DNA from: Codonopsis lanceolata
Taxonomy: Eukaryota; Streptophyta; Magnoliopsida; Asterales; Campanulaceae
DNA: 64,000 bases
NCBI GenBank assembly: GCA_013146195.2
Contig: CM028377.1
Span: forward strand, 68,049,501 to 68,113,500
Direction: 5' to 3'
A model generated the notes under the pieces. The model ran no database searches. It saw nothing but the letters and a program-made list of their open reading frames with translations, and had not been told where the DNA came from. Of this stretch, positions 45,201 to 57,664 are shown one piece after another. Positions within the stretch are counted from its first letter, which is position 1; the number at the start of each line of letters is the position of its first letter. A program made the translations under genes and the position numbers.

Positions 45201-45835
45201 ATCTCCCACTTGGATTATTATAACATATACCTTCACTTAATAAATTTCTTCAATCATATTTATAACACAAATGACAACCCTTATGTGCACTTTGTTATCA
45301 TTCGAAACCAATCCCGTCCATTAGTCATATAAGTATAAGGATTAAGGGCGTCGTTGTAATTGATTCGCAACTAAACCCACATTAATCACATATATATATC
45401 CAACTAAATGACATAGATTAAGTATAGATATGTAGCATGGAATATTAATGAATATATATGAAGAACGATATATATATATTCTCCAACTAGTCCTACTTTA
45501 ACCAAATGAGATCAATTTAAATAAAACAACACAAGGAAATAGGAAACATTAAGAACTCCCAGCGATTTAAGCATTATCAAAAGTCATTACACCCATATGA
45601 GCAACATGCTCGTGAAATACTAAAGGAGATAATGCCTTAGTAAATGGATCCGCTAACATGGAGTTTGTACCAATAAGTTCTATTTCTATTTGTTCATTTT
45701 GGCTCTTTCTCTCACAACAAGAAACTTAATATCTATATGCTTAGATTTAGATGAACTCTTGTTGTTGTTGGAGAATACAATATGGTCCGATTGTCACAAT
45801 ATAACGGTCTTTCCTTTTCTGACAATCAAGATCCT

Positions 45836-46811
45836 TCAATGAATTTGCAGCGACCATATAGCTTGTTGGATGCCTCGCCAATAACAACAAATTGCTTCCA
45901 TGGTGGAAGTAGTAACTAATGTTTGCTTGCACTTCTCCAAGATATCGCTCCACCGGCCAAAGTGAAGACATAACCCGATGTCGTATTTGCAACTATCTTG
46001 GCATCCAAAAGAAAGTCGAATCGGAAAACCAATGATCTCAAGATGATCCGACTTTGTATATGTAAGCATGTAGTTCTTCGTGTTTTGTAAGTATCTCATC
46101 ACTCTTTTCGCGACCCAATGTTCTCTTCCCGGATTAGCTTTTGATATGGCCCAAGCATGCCAACAATAAAGGCAAGATCCGAGGCGAGTAGACTTGAGCA
46201 TACATTAGGCTTTCCTCGCCGATGCGTATGGGATATTTTCCATATACTTAGATTCAAGATTATTTTGGGTTGATTAGACTTATCTCCTTAGAGACGGGTG
46301 TCATGTGGTTTACAATTTTCCATGCTAAACCTTTGTAATACCTTCTCTATATAATTCTTTTGTGATAATCCTAACATACCGTGGCGATCACGATGTATTT
46401 GGATTCCTAATACAAAAGAAGCTTCACCAAGATCTTTCATCTCAAATTTGTTAGAGAGGAATTTCTTGGTTTCCTTAGAAGGTCCTTATCATTACTAGCA
46501 AGTAAATGTCATCCACATATAAGACCAAAAATATAAACCTACTCCCTCCGAACTTATTTACCAATCTTCACCAAGATTCATTTCAAAACCAAATGAAAGA
46601 ATAACTTGGTTGAATTTTAAGTACCATTGACGAGATGCTTGCTTAAGCCCATAAATGGATTCTTGAGTTTACAAACTAGTTGACTAGTTTGATCCGAATC
46701 GATCACCATTGGTTTCTTCATTATAGATAGTTTCTCAATGTCGCCATTGAGAAAAGCCGTCTTTACATCCATTTGATGAAGCTCAAGGTCAAAATGTGCC
46801 ACTAAAGCCAT
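45836..46811 (-). pseudogene. copia-3 reverse transcriptase and RNase H fragments
   Basis: The frame at 46811-46617 encodes DLELHQMDVKTAFLNGD and a weakened SLYGL motif. The YVDD box is near 46520 in another frame. The RNase H-like part at 46201-45836 has REHWVAKRVMRYLQNTKNY, and its later motifs are altered by frameshifts. Region 45212-45835 is the element's tail and empty sequence; 46202-46480 holds frame-broken RT/RH linker. Confidence 0.85.
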
Positions 46812-46907
46812 AATGATCCTAAAAGCATTTTTAGATGATACCGTGAAAATGTTTCTTTGTAATCAATGCCTTTCTTTTGAGTAAATCCTTTACGACAAGC
46901 GAGCCAT

Positions 46908-47007
46908 NNNNNNNNNNNNNNNNNNNNNNNNNNNNNNNNNNNNNNNNNNNNNNNNNNNNNNNNNNNNNNNNNNNNNNNNNNNNNNNNNNNNNNNNNNNNN
47001 NNNNNNN
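46908..47007. other. Assembly gap, 100 N
   Basis: Exactly 100 undetermined bases, separating the 5' part of copia-3 from the start of duplication copy B. Its true size is unknown, so adjacency of copies A and B is not proved by this sequence. Confidence 0.97.
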
Positions 47008-48645
47008 CTTCATTCAGTCTCCTTTATCCAATATGGAAGTATAACTTAAAGTTATGAGACTTGTGTATATATTATATTATATTTAATGTATATGTAAGAA
47101 AGAAAGAAATAGTGAATTGATTAATTAATATTTTAATTAGTTACTAATTTGGGAGGGGTGGAACTGGCCGAATGGTCACCACCTTTGGGAGAAGGATTTG
47201 TTGTCCAAATTCAAAGTTTTTGAATGGAGACTCTTCGCAAATGGTTGACACTATTTCGGCTCGGGTTGTGACTTTCCAAAGCAGCAACTCGATCCTATAA
47301 ATAGTCTTCCCTCCATTCGAAGTTATGTATCAAAAAAAACAAAAGACGATTCTCCTGAGTCTTCTTTCTTCTTAAAATATTCTATTCTTCGAGTTTACGG
47401 TCACAATTTAGACTATTGTTCTATTAATATTCAAAGGAGTGTAACCTTTGAATTGAGTGTGCAGGTTTTGCATCCTGGAGGTGAAATTTGTTGAGACCAT
47501 TACACCTAGTATGGGACGAATTAAATACCTTAAAGATAACATCTTTTGGTGTGCCTAACCTACTGACCCACGATGGTCATCTAATTGATTTGGGGACGGG
47601 GAATATCACACCTAAATCTTGTAATGTAATCTTATCCGGAATTTCCACCACTTTTTCATCAACACTACATTGCTCATATATGTCTAAAATACGTAGGTTC
47701 ATGATTCTCTTCAAGAAAATATGAAAAAGGCGCTCCCACATAAGCGTCTAGCGGAGAATCAATGGAGAACAATTTTTAATGTGAATCTCCGAAATTTCTT
47801 CTGGTTCTTGATAACAATGAGGTGGTACGTCAATTTGTGGAAAATCTTATGATTCTATAATCAACTCCTATTTTTCAATCGGCTCATCTACTACTTCCAA
47901 TTTTTTTTCCTACATGGCATTTGTTTTTTCTTTATCCATTGGGGTTGTACCAGATATTCGGTACCATTCATCAACACACTTTTGAAGACTTTCTAGGTAC
48001 CATGGCTCCTTTTCACCTTTTATGTCCTCTTCCATCTTAAGGATTTTCCAAGGCTCCATCATCTTCACATATCAACTCCTTCTCTTGTACTTCTTACTCT
48101 TCTTTTTATTTATTTATCTCTTCTAAAACTTTTCAAATATACTAAGCTCTCAATATTTCCGCATGACTCTCATGTATGAAAGGCTAATTATAATTGGACA
48201 AATAAGGAGGAGAGCATTTCATTATAATTATTATAGAAAAAATGATTGATTGTGATAAGAAGGTGGCTCATTATAGTAGGACCGAATAAGAAGAAGGTTT
48301 AATATAATAGGGCGAATAAGAAGGATGTGGCTCAATATAATAATTATGCGAGAAAAAAAAGGATTATTGTAATATTCTCGTTCATAGCAATTAGGATAAT
48401 GAATGTCTTGGTAAACATCCACTTCTCGAGACATATGGAACATTCTAACATTTTGGTAGGTATATTTATTTGTGGTTTTCATATGTTTTTCCATACCTAT
48501 TGATAATTATTATGCCTTTTCTGAATTTTTTTAAATTTAATTTTCGGATTTTTAAATTATTTTTTTAAAAACGACAATAATAATTAAAAATGAAATGTTA
48601 AATTAACTAAATCAAAACAACAAATGCAACACTTGGCGTAAAACT

Positions 48646-50036
48646 TGATGTATTTTTTTATTTACCTCGCAAGTGCGCAATCAATTAGTATAGTTGTGCA
48701 AACACAAGGGTCGAACCACAAAAAATTGAGTTTTGATTAAAATAAATTTAACTTATCTAGCAAAATAAAGCAATTAATAACTAGGGGATTTTGTTTTACT
48801 AAATTAAATTACCTAAAAAGAAATAAAATAATATAATTAACAAAGCAAAATAAATATGAGATAAATCAAATTTTGTAAAACGCCAAGGAATTGAGATTCG
48901 CTTGTATCTACTCTAATGCTCTTTTGTCTAATGTATCAATCATTATATCTTGGGTTCGTTCACGAGAAAATGGTATACTTCGTTGAATTATAATTTAGTC
49001 TTCATCCTAAATAATTCATCCGAGAATATACCTTTAAGAACATATGAACCTAACCCTAACTTATCACTATTGTGCATCGATAGGTTTAATTTATCACAAT
49101 GGTGAACTAATGTACGACATATACTTATGATCGTGCAGTTATCCGCACCTTTAGGTCTTTAACTATTGTGATACCATTCAATAGGAAAAAGCCAAATAGC
49201 AAATATATTGATAAACACTGTGATCAACAAGACTTGATTGAATAATAAATTACTCCATCCGTCCCTAAATTATCGTCCTAGTGGACTTGGCACACGGATT
49301 AAGAAAACATATTTGACTGAATTATTAATATTAGTTTGATGTGTAGTTTACTTTAAAGCTCAGGCGTATGTGGCTCATAATTAAAGTAGGATGAAAAAAG
49401 TAAAGGTGAAATGATAAAAGTGTTGTTTTAAAAAAAAAGTTTGAAACAAGACAATTATTTTGGGACGGATAAAAAAAGAAAGGAAGATAATAATTTGGAG
49501 ACGGAGGGAGTATTATATAGCAAAAGATTCGATACAAGTTACCTCCAATTCCTAGATTATGTGGTTAGTTCCCCACAATTGAAAGTACAAAACATAAACC
49601 ATTCTTAGAGAATCCTTCTTCATAGACAAAGAAAAATAATACATAATTTCTCTCCCTTTTCTAACCTCGAAAGAGATCTAATTATACCTAATAATTATAC
49701 AACAATTAAGAAAAGGAGATACAAAACAATTCAAATTTTAAAAGGAGTCCAAAGTGGACTTGCACACCAACCTAGGCAAGAAAAGGGGTGGCTGATTTGG
49801 TTATGAAATCTAATTTTCAACCTTTTTGCCTTCAAGTTTCCACAATTTTTACTTTGGTCCCTGAAGTCCTCAAATTCTGCATAAAGTGCTTATATTTTGC
49901 ACAATTGTTCCCTAAATCCCTAAAACTATAAAACAACATTAAAACATATATTAAACAACAAAAACCCCGAGAAATAGCCTAATTTAAACCGTAATAATTC
50001 CCAATAAATGAGTATAAAACTCATTCATCATAAACA
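48646..50036 (-). mobile_element. Ty3/gypsy-like LTR, copy B
   Basis: Counterpart of 38936-40334, with the same ends and the same nested Stowaway (49253-49510). The primer-binding sequence next to it is changed (ACACTTGGCGTAAAACTTG instead of the TGGCGCC core). Confidence 0.78.
49253..49510. mobile_element. Stowaway MITE in gypsy-like LTR, copy B
   Basis: 258 bp, CTCCATCCGTCCCTAAATTA and TTTGGAGACGGAGGGAG ends, TA flanks at 49251-49252 and 49511-49512. Same insertion as at 39547 in copy A. Confidence 0.92.
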
Positions 50037-51480
50037 TTAGAAGGAGGTGCTATGTTTGAAACCTCAGTCCGATGACCAAAGTTATGGGCTGGGAGATAGG
50101 TGGTAACTTGTCCTGCGGTTTGTAGCTTTTGGGATCGGCATGTGAGCTGTTTTGAAGTGGGTTGGTTGTGGAGAAATTGAGGTTTCTCGAATACTGTTGA
50201 GGGGTATTAGTGTTTTAGAGAAATTGAGGATTTTCGGATACTGTTGTGGGGTATTAGTGTTTTGAGGAGGGTAGCTAGTGTTTGGGATGTTGGTATTTGG
50301 AAGAGGGTTAGTATGCTGGTATAGAGGGTAAGTGCTTGGGAGAGGGAGGCTAGTGTTTAGGTACTGAGGTGGCAAGTTGGAATTTTGAGTTTGAGGGTTA
50401 AACAAGTTGGAATTTGGAAGACGGTTGGTGTATGGGTATGGGGAGTGGGTATTTGGTGTATGACGGTTGATGTTTAAAGGAACAGATGAGGTTGATACTT
50501 CATGGGGTCCCACAAAGGAAGGAGTATTTTATGGGTTTGGCTTCAAGCCTTGTATAAGGGTTGCCATCTAGCCCATTAGGTGATCAGCCTATGCATTTAA
50601 ATTTTGTTTCATCCATTGTTGCATGGTAGGGGTAAGAGTATAACCGAGAGTCCCAAAGTATTTGATATCTTTCTGACATGTTTGAGGCTTGGATCATATA
50701 AAGTTCGGATATCCTATTACATTGGAAGCCTAACAATCCAAGTGTACCATTTTTTTGGAATAAATGATGTCACTCTTCTCATGCTCTCCAATTTTATGAA
50801 CAAAATAGATCTAATATTTTTCTCTTGAATAATCAATATGGAAAAAACATTGTCACTTCTATACTTTCCAAATTTTATGGATGCTATTTTCGATCATATA
50901 TTCTTTAGAGTCAAATTTTATTTATAAATTTTATTGTGCACCATAACATAACATGGAGCAAAGAAAATTGTTACAATGTCTTATTCTGATATTTTAGAGT
51001 TTCATCCACCGGTGGTGTAATATCATTTATACATGCGATCATTGGAATATGGCACATGTTAATACAATTTTTGTCTTAATTTTTTTAAATTTTGGTTTGC
51101 TACGTATTCCAATGGTCGATTGTGCAAAAAAGATTCTACATCGCTTGTAAAGGAAAATTTTACTTATCAAAGATTGTTTTTCATTTACCGACGGTATAAA
51201 ATATTTTTTTACACAAGCGACCCTTGAACATGACATATGTCGATCTTAATCTTTGTTTTGATTTTTTTTATATTTTGGTTGGTCACGCATCATATTTCAA
51301 ATGCCGCATGTATAAAAAAAATATTCTACACGGCGATAAAAATTTAATTCATATTTGATTTGGACATGGAGGAGTAAATATTTTAAGAGTGTTCTTGAGT
51401 TTTGCGAGTGATTATGTACCTATGAAAAATATTGTTTCAGCATTGTCATGAAAGAGCACGAACAAGGTTGTAAAATATTA

Positions 51481-51758
51481 CTCCCTCCATTCCATAATAT
51501 AAGTCGTTTTGGAAGAGTTTTTTTGTTCCAAAATAGATGTCACTTTGTAATTTTCAATGAACCTTTTCCTTTTTTTTTTCAATTCCACCCATATTTATTG
51601 ACTCTGTAACTTGTGTTTGACTCTTTGGGTAAGAGTATCAAAATACCTCTTATTAATGTTTGTAGTAAAGTAAATAATTAAGGACAGTTTAGTCTTTATA
51701 ATATGTTTCCTTGATCTGTGTGAAAAACTCCAAAACGACTTATATTTTGGAACGGGAG
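51481..51758. mobile_element. Stowaway-like MITE, third family, copy B, complete
   Basis: The ends CTCCCTCCATTCCATAATAT and ATATTTTGGAACGGGAG pair as inverted repeats and extend inward (AAGTCGTTTTGGA and its complement). TA flanks at 51479-51480 and 51759-51760. Its length of 278 bp is 19 bp more than in copy A. Confidence 0.9.
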
Positions 51759-52602
51759 TATAAATTTATAATGATCTCAACAGCGACTTCATAGCAATCG
51801 ACGTATCAATTCATCTCAATCTGCTATTAATCACTGAATCCAAAGCGGTTCACAACTCAAAGGGAAAGAGAAAACTTATATGCAAGTCTTCCAACAAAAA
51901 GTCCAAGGTGGAGAAAAATAGAGGACAAGTATATATCATACAAAGAAAACATGGTTCTAAAAATCGGCCAGGTGCCACTCAACCACTACGATTTCCTCCA
52001 AATCGACCAAAAAATCGCTCGAGAGAGAAATCGTCGACTAGTCGCTAAAATTAGCAACTTGGTTGGGATTGTTGTGGCTTGCGTGGCTGGGCTTTGGGAT
52101 GTAAGAATCGATGAAAGAGGGAAAGGATGGGGCAGGGTTTATAAGAGTGTGTGTGGGCGCTAGGATAGAGAAGAAGAAGAGGGGGATTTTGAGTTCGTCT
52201 AGAGAGAGAGAGAACCGTGAGTAGAGTTCAAGCGAAGGAGATACATTGATACAGAAAGGGAGGGAAGAAGAAGAAATGGGAAGGCTTCCGGAAGAGAAAA
52301 AGGGAAAGAGAGGACAAAAGATTTATTTTTCAAATCTTTATTTTTAAAATAAATACTTTTACTATTTTATTCAAACTTTTTCAGGTTTTAGCTACTTTAA
52401 CTATAATTACATGTTTAAGGCTATTAAATGAAATCATACATTATACCAATAATTATAATATATTCAACTACTTTTTATAAACGGTGTGCCAAGTCAAAAA
52501 GAACAATTATTTGAAAATAGAAAAGTACTAGTTTTTAGTATTTTACAACTTTATGATCATTGTTTTGATAATGTTAGATTTATTAGGTAATATTCAATAT
52601 TA

Positions 52603-52652
<50 letters not shown>

Positions 52653-52835
52653 GTGTGTGTGTGTGTGTGTGTGAAGTTTTAATGGTTGTTAATTAATTGG
52701 ACGTTACAGGTCTGCTGCTAGCTTTTGACATTAATTTAACGAAAGATATGTAATTCAATGACAATTGAAAACGTTTATGATGAAATATGATAAAGTTAGT
52801 ACAATGGGTACCAAAAGCAATAAGCAAGTAAAGTT

Positions 52836-53142
52836 AGGGTGGGCTTGTTTGGTAGTCAGACAAGGATAAGCAGTATTATTACTCCCAGTACTATTAGTGC
52901 CCTCGCTATTAATCCTCACCTGTATATCGGGGGTAATTTTGAGATTACAAATATTAATCCCAATTTTTTTTAGTGAGGGCGCTAATAATACCACCCTCCT
53001 CCTTGGTATTAATAGTGAGGCAATAATGACTTAATTCGAATAACTCGTGTTATTAGTCCCGACCACCTATTGCGTACCAAACATCAGACAACTCGGCTTA
53101 TTAATCCTATCTGCCCTTAACACTGGCTACCAAACGACACCC
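52836..53142. mobile_element. MITE with GGGC-TTGTTTGG ends, copy B
   Basis: Same element as 43132-43428, with GGGTGGGCTTGTTTGGTAG and GGCTACCAAACGACACCC ends. The region from 53143 to 53879 is the dirigent upstream sequence, AT-rich, without further clear elements. Confidence 0.7.
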
Positions 53143-53879
53143 AAAAGTGTTATTAACCCAAAGTTTAATTATTAAGAAGATATAATAACTTCATTAGAGT
53201 TGATCATAATCATAAAAATATTTAATCACAAGCAATGTACTTACAACAGAAGTAGATAGTAAGCTAAAATGTGTTATGAAAATTGTAAATATAGTTTTTT
53301 AAAGTGATATTTTTATGTGAAACTTTCAAAGCAGTATAGTAAACTTTTTAGAGAATAATATAATTAAATATAATATATTACATTTATATTTTCTGGCTTT
53401 CCCCATTGCTCCCTCGGTTCCATCTAAAAATAACAATGTTTGAATACATAGTATAATGTGAATAGGAGGAGTGAATTTGACAAACAAACATATTGAATGG
53501 GTAAGTTCCATATGTATTAAATGCTAACATATCTAAAACCCATGAGAGCGACTTAAATGTGCCCAAGAATGATCCAATAATTGTGTAAAAAATAAAATTA
53601 TAATTTTGAAAAAGTCAGTCGGTCCGTCTAACAGTTAACACCTTGTTTGGGGATGAAGCTACGGAGTTGGTACTACCGTACTAGGTCAGTTGAAATGTTG
53701 AATGGAAAGAGTTTAATTCTCAACTTTACTTGAATAATTTGGTCAACGAATATGAATAGCGGGCCGGCCATTTCTTAGATATTATGGACCCTTACGTTAG
53801 TTACGTCCATTTTATATTTGAAAATGGATGGAGTATTAGATATTTAGATCCTCTTCGAAACATGTTTTTTTTTTTACAA

Positions 53880-53887
53880 TATAAATA
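53880..53887 (+). promoter_or_regulatory. TATA box of the dirigent gene
   Basis: TATAAATA 77 bp upstream of the ATG, following a T-rich tract and preceding the start CACACAAAATGGG. Distance and sequence fit a plant core promoter. Not tested for cis-elements further upstream. Confidence 0.6.
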
Positions 53888-53963
53888 TATGTACAATCTA
53901 ATGTTTCCCTTCATATCTATCCTTACTCAAAAACAAACCTACAATAAGGCATAAGCACACAAA

Positions 53964-54545
53964 ATGGGAGGAAATAGCTATATGTTGTCACCCGCAGCCG
54001 CAGCGTCTCTAATAATACTAATAATAACTGTCCTCTTTGTTAACCAAGCTGCTGCTTCCACTTCCATTGATGAGTGGTACCAAAAGGTTCGCCTACCAAA
54101 TGAAAAGGTTACCCAAATTGAATTCTATACTGATCCATCCGGTGCCCAAACTGTTCCCGTTGCCAATGCCGGCAAGCTTACGGTTCCCCCCGCTAATTTC
54201 GGCATGGTTGCAGTAGTAGACTTCAGATTGACAGCCGGACCAAATTTAAAGTCATCTCACCGCGTTGGTAGAGGTCAAGGTTTCTTCACTTCCTCCTCTA
54301 TGGCAGACTTTAGTTTTTTTACTGCCCTCAACATTCTGTTCCAAACTGGACAGTACAAGGATAGCACTCTTACTTTCGTTGGCTACGATCCATCGGGTCC
54401 AGATTCTCGCGAGCTGAATGTTATTGGGGGAACAGGAGAATTCCGAATGGCTCGAGGATTTGTCAATTTTAGCAGCTATAGTCGCAACCCTACTAACAAC
54501 CGTACAAATGTTCTTAGGTTTAGTGCAACGGTTTTGCACTACTGA
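53964..54545 (+). CDS. Dirigent family protein
   Basis: A single-exon gene of 193 codons, the usual size for dirigent proteins. These secreted, cell-wall beta-barrel proteins steer stereoselective coupling of phenoxy radicals in lignan or lignin-related pathways, or act in related disease-response roles. Residues 1 to about 31 form a signal peptide with a hydrophobic core (LIILIITVLFVNQAAA). The domain follows with QIEFYTDPSGAQ, FGMVAVVDFRLTAGP, GRGQGFFTSSSMADFSF, STLTFVGYDP and the conserved closing strand NVIGGTGEFRMARGFVNF, ending SATVLHY. The ATG at 53964 is the first after the TATA box at 53880. A poly(A) signal follows at 54656. Sequence similarity alone does not tell which substrate or stereochemistry it directs. 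A truncated twin is at 44252. Confidence 0.93.
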   Translation: MGGNSYMLSPAAAASLIILIITVLFVNQAAASTSIDEWYQKVRLPNEKVTQIEFYTDPSGAQTVPVANAGKLTVPPANFGMVAVVDFRLTAGPNLKSSHRVGRGQGFFTSSSMADFSFFTALNILFQTGQYKDSTLTFVGYDPSGPDSRELNVIGGTGEFRMARGFVNFSSYSRNPTNNRTNVLRFSATVLHY

Positions 54546-54655
54546 TCATCCTATACATTCCATTGCAAGCTAGCTTGCGCTGCCAATCTCTAACTTTTAT
54601 GTCTTTTTTCTTCTTTTTGTTTGTTTCTTTCCTTTGTTTGTTGTAAGTGATGCAG

Positions 54656-54661
54656 AATAAA
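54656..54661 (+). terminator. Polyadenylation signal of the dirigent gene
   Basis: AATAAA 111 bp after the dirigent stop codon, preceded by a T-rich 3' untranslated stretch. Typical position for a plant near-upstream element; a second AATAAA lies about 30 bp further on. Confidence 0.65.
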
Positions 54662-54770
54662 AGCAGCTATCATACATTAATTAATAAATAAAGATCTTTA
54701 TTTACATTGGAGACAAGAAAACAATAAAGCCCAACTCGATTGGGGTATATATATGCACCGATCATTATAT

Positions 54771-54778
<8 letters not shown>

Positions 54779-54855
<77 letters not shown>
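54779..54855. repeat. AT microsatellite
   Basis: An almost uninterrupted (AT)n run of about 77 bp, about 230 bp downstream of the dirigent stop codon. It forms a spurious tyrosine/isoleucine frame on the minus strand that is not a gene. Region 54862-55110 is AT-rich and empty. Confidence 0.95.
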
Positions 54856-54860
<5 letters not shown>

Positions 54861-55463
54861 GACAATGTATGTACTTAAAAACTTGGCTATAATACGGATG
54901 ATCAAACTATTATACGCACTCGTACATTTTATTGAAAGCCACTCGCATATGGTCAAATTGAAATACGAAATTGTATGCGTCACTTTGACATAAAAGGAAC
55001 AAACACAAACAATATGTATTTCGTAAATAGTAAGAAAACTTTGTTTGAAACAAGGAGAAAAAATACAAATAGCCTTTTTTAAAGAAAAAACATCTCAAAC
55101 TATAACGCCAAACTCGGTATCGACACCACGGTCCAACAGTATAGTCACATCAACAACAATCAATGCTTACAAATCATAATAACTCTCATAACTCATAATT
55201 TATAAATAATAATATCTCTAACCGTGGTTAAAATACAACCACCAAATATCCAAAACTACACCCAAAATAAAATCAACTCAAATTAATTTAAACTTCCAAA
55301 GTATTAATAAATGAAATCATTAATGTCTAATATCTTTAGATAGTTTTCATTCGCCTACTCGAAACAACTCATCTAACCAAGTTAATTGTCACTTGGAAGA
55401 GAAAGAATAAGAAAGGATGAGCGAACAATGTTCAACAAGTTCATATACAACCCCTCCGGTTAT

Positions 55464-55611
55464 CACAACAAGAAAAAAGGGTAATTGAAACAGATTTATC
55501 GGTTACAATTCAGAAAAATCGGTTTCAAATTGATGTTTGCAACGGAAAATGTCTGTAACAAAGTCCATCGCAATAAGCATCGCCGCAATACTATGCGACT
55601 ACTTTCTTGTG
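55464..55611. mobile_element. Possible small CACTA-like insert
   Basis: CACAACAAGAAAAAAGGG at the left and ACTACTTTCTTGTG at the right are weak inverted repeats resembling CACTACAAGAAA ends. The 148-bp interior contains repeated CGGTT and GCAACGG words. The 3-bp flanks (TAT and ATT) do not match, so the call is tentative. Confidence 0.4.
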
Positions 55612-55622
55612 ATTGAAAAATT

Positions 55623-55884
55623 GAAAGGTCACATTAACGCGTGACTAGGTAAATCGAAAGGTCACATTAACGCGTAACTAGGTAATTCAAAGGTCACATT
55701 AACCCGTGAATAGGTAAATCGAAAGGTCACATTAACCCGTGACTAGGTAAATTGAAAGGTCACATTAACGCGTAAGTAGGTAATTCGAAAGGTCACATTA
55801 ACCCGTGACTAGGTAAATCAAAAGGTCTCATTAACCCGTAACTAGGTAAAATATATTTAAAGGTCACATTAACATGTGACTGGT
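55623..55884. repeat. 33-bp minisatellite, about eight units
   Basis: Units of the form GAAAGGTCACATTAACGCG plus TGACTAGGTAAATC repeat about eight times with small changes (CGCGT or CCCGT, GTGACT or GTAACT). One unit near 55850 has an ATATATTT interruption. They lie in the chromovirus-like LTR. Non-coding. Confidence 0.92.
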
Positions 55885-56941
55885 TGTTTGACTTAGTGAT
55901 CAAGGTAAAATTTTTAAAACATTTGATAACTTTACAAAATTTGAGAATAAGCAGTAACCACATTTATGTAACAAAAGTATCTCACATGAGACTCAACAAT
56001 TATGTGAGAAATAACGAAAGACATAATCATGATTTCCGAAATAAATCGCATGCGATAGAGTCAAAATCAATTACCAATACAATATCGACACGTGTTCAAA
56101 GAAAAGATATTTATCAAAGAATATAGTTGAAGCCTAATAGTACGGAACAAAAAATATAAAGGACTTAAACGATATATAATTCCTTACCTTGTTAGTGTCG
56201 ATCAAAGCAAAAATCTCAAACTGCGATTGAAGACTTAATTCGTCTTACTCAAACCTAATTTAATATAACACTAAACTTAGAATTCGGAAATCAAGATTCC
56301 GCGTGAAATTTCCATAAATTAAACTAACGGTGATCCCACCCATAGTTGCCGTTTAACAAAATAAGGCTTTATTTGACAATTCCATAATTTGGAGGCTGTT
56401 CTAAAAATCAGATAATTAATATTAAAAATCCCAAAGTCCAAAGGGTGATTATGTAACTTCAGTTCATCTTCTTCCCAAGTCACCCGCCCAGATTTGTTGA
56501 TATTTCTTCCAAACTCCATTATAATATATCAACCTACACATATACACTATATTATTCTATTACTAAATTTGTTTATACCAATTTATAGTCCTTAATCAAT
56601 TGGAATCTGGTTTACTATTGGTTTCAAAACAAAAGAACTCATCAATTTGAAACCTGGCCACCTCCAACATTTGATTCCTAAACACCAAAATCCAATATAT
56701 ATTTATTCATAAATTATATCCGTATAAACCCACTTTAAAAATTGATTTCAAACTCAATGCACATGCTCTCGACTACATCACTGCCCACTTCTGATTTCAA
56801 AATTTAACAACAATTCTCGACAACCAATAATACATTATTAATTCCACCAAGTGGGGAAATAAGAACTCACACAAAATCATAATCAGGAAGTCGACGTTTG
56901 CCTTAACTCAATTAGTTGACGAAGAACACTCGCAACCTAAG

Positions 56942-56964
56942 TTTTTTTTTTTTTTTTTTTTTTT
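56942..56964. repeat. Poly-T tract
   Basis: Twenty-three consecutive T bases just left of a nested MITE. This may be sequence-length noise or the end of a retroposed fragment, but no SINE-like body adjoins it. Confidence 0.8.
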
Positions 56965-57104
56965 GCAGCCGCTCACTTCGGGCCTGTTTGATTTGACTTA
57001 TCTGAATGTGCTTATGACTTATAACCTATAACTTATCATAAGTTGATTTTGAAGCGTTTGATTTCATTTATAGTAAGATAAGTCATAAGTCATACACAAA
57101 CCAC

Positions 57105-57664
57105 TTAATAATAATAATTAATAATTAATATTATTATAATATAATAATAATAATAAAATGAATAATAATAATATGAATAATTATAATAGTAATAATAATA
57201 ATAAGAATAAAAAATTATTAATAGTAATAAATATAATAATAATTTTTATTAGTAATGATAATAATAGTAATAATAAAATAAATAATAATATTATTAAAAG
57301 TTATATTAATAATAATATAGTAAAAATAATCATAATAATAGTAAGTAATTATAAAATTAATATTAATATTAATAAAATAATAATAATAAAGGTAATATTA
57401 ATATTGTTAAAATCATTAATAATAAATAATAATAATATAAATAAATAAAATTAATATTAATATTCATAAAATAATGATAATAATAATAAGGCCAATAATA
57501 ATTATTAAGAATAATAATAAATTTACTATTAATATTAATAAAATAATAAAAAGTAATAATGATAATAATAAAAGTAATAATAATGATAATAATAATAATA
57601 ATAATTTAAATTTGTAATAAGAATAAAAGTAATTATATTAAAATAATAATAATAATAATAATAA
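57105..57664. repeat. Large AAT/ATT microsatellite
   Basis: About 560 bp made almost entirely of imperfect AAT repeats with short interruptions. It produces a 96-codon asparagine/isoleucine frame that should not be taken as a gene. It lies within the MITE at 56980. Confidence 0.92.

Larger units (their letters stand above)
44709..46907 (-). mobile_element. copia-3: Ty1/copia element in the dirigent gene, truncated by gap
   Basis: On the minus strand the order is reverse transcriptase (46811-46490), RNase H (46201-45836), polypurine tract (CCAAGTGGGAGAT, about 45213-45201) and 3' LTR (45200-44709). The 5' part lies in or beyond the N gap. The reverse transcriptase box VLYVDDIYLL is intact near 46520. 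Frameshifts break both domains, so the copy is defective. It inserted into the dirigent gene after GCTGAATG. Confidence 0.92.
47008..54420. repeat. Duplication copy B (about 7.41 kb)
   Basis: Colinear with 37249-44708. It starts abruptly at the gap edge within the copia-2 LTR sequence and extends past the dirigent insertion point, because its dirigent gene is intact. Contained counterparts are: copia-2 LTR part 47008-47570, leader ORF remains about 47680-48494, gypsy-like LTR 48646-50036, Pro/Asn-rich ORF 50082-50513, 184-bp repeat 51031-51360, and microsatellite 52607-52673. Indels cluster in the first 1.7 kb. Confidence 0.93.

Noticed and set aside
54670..54858. Tyr/Ile alternating frame downstream of the dirigent gene
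   Set aside because: Translation of the AT microsatellite.
57158..57448. 96-codon Asn/Ile-rich frame
   Set aside because: It is only the translation of the AAT microsatellite.
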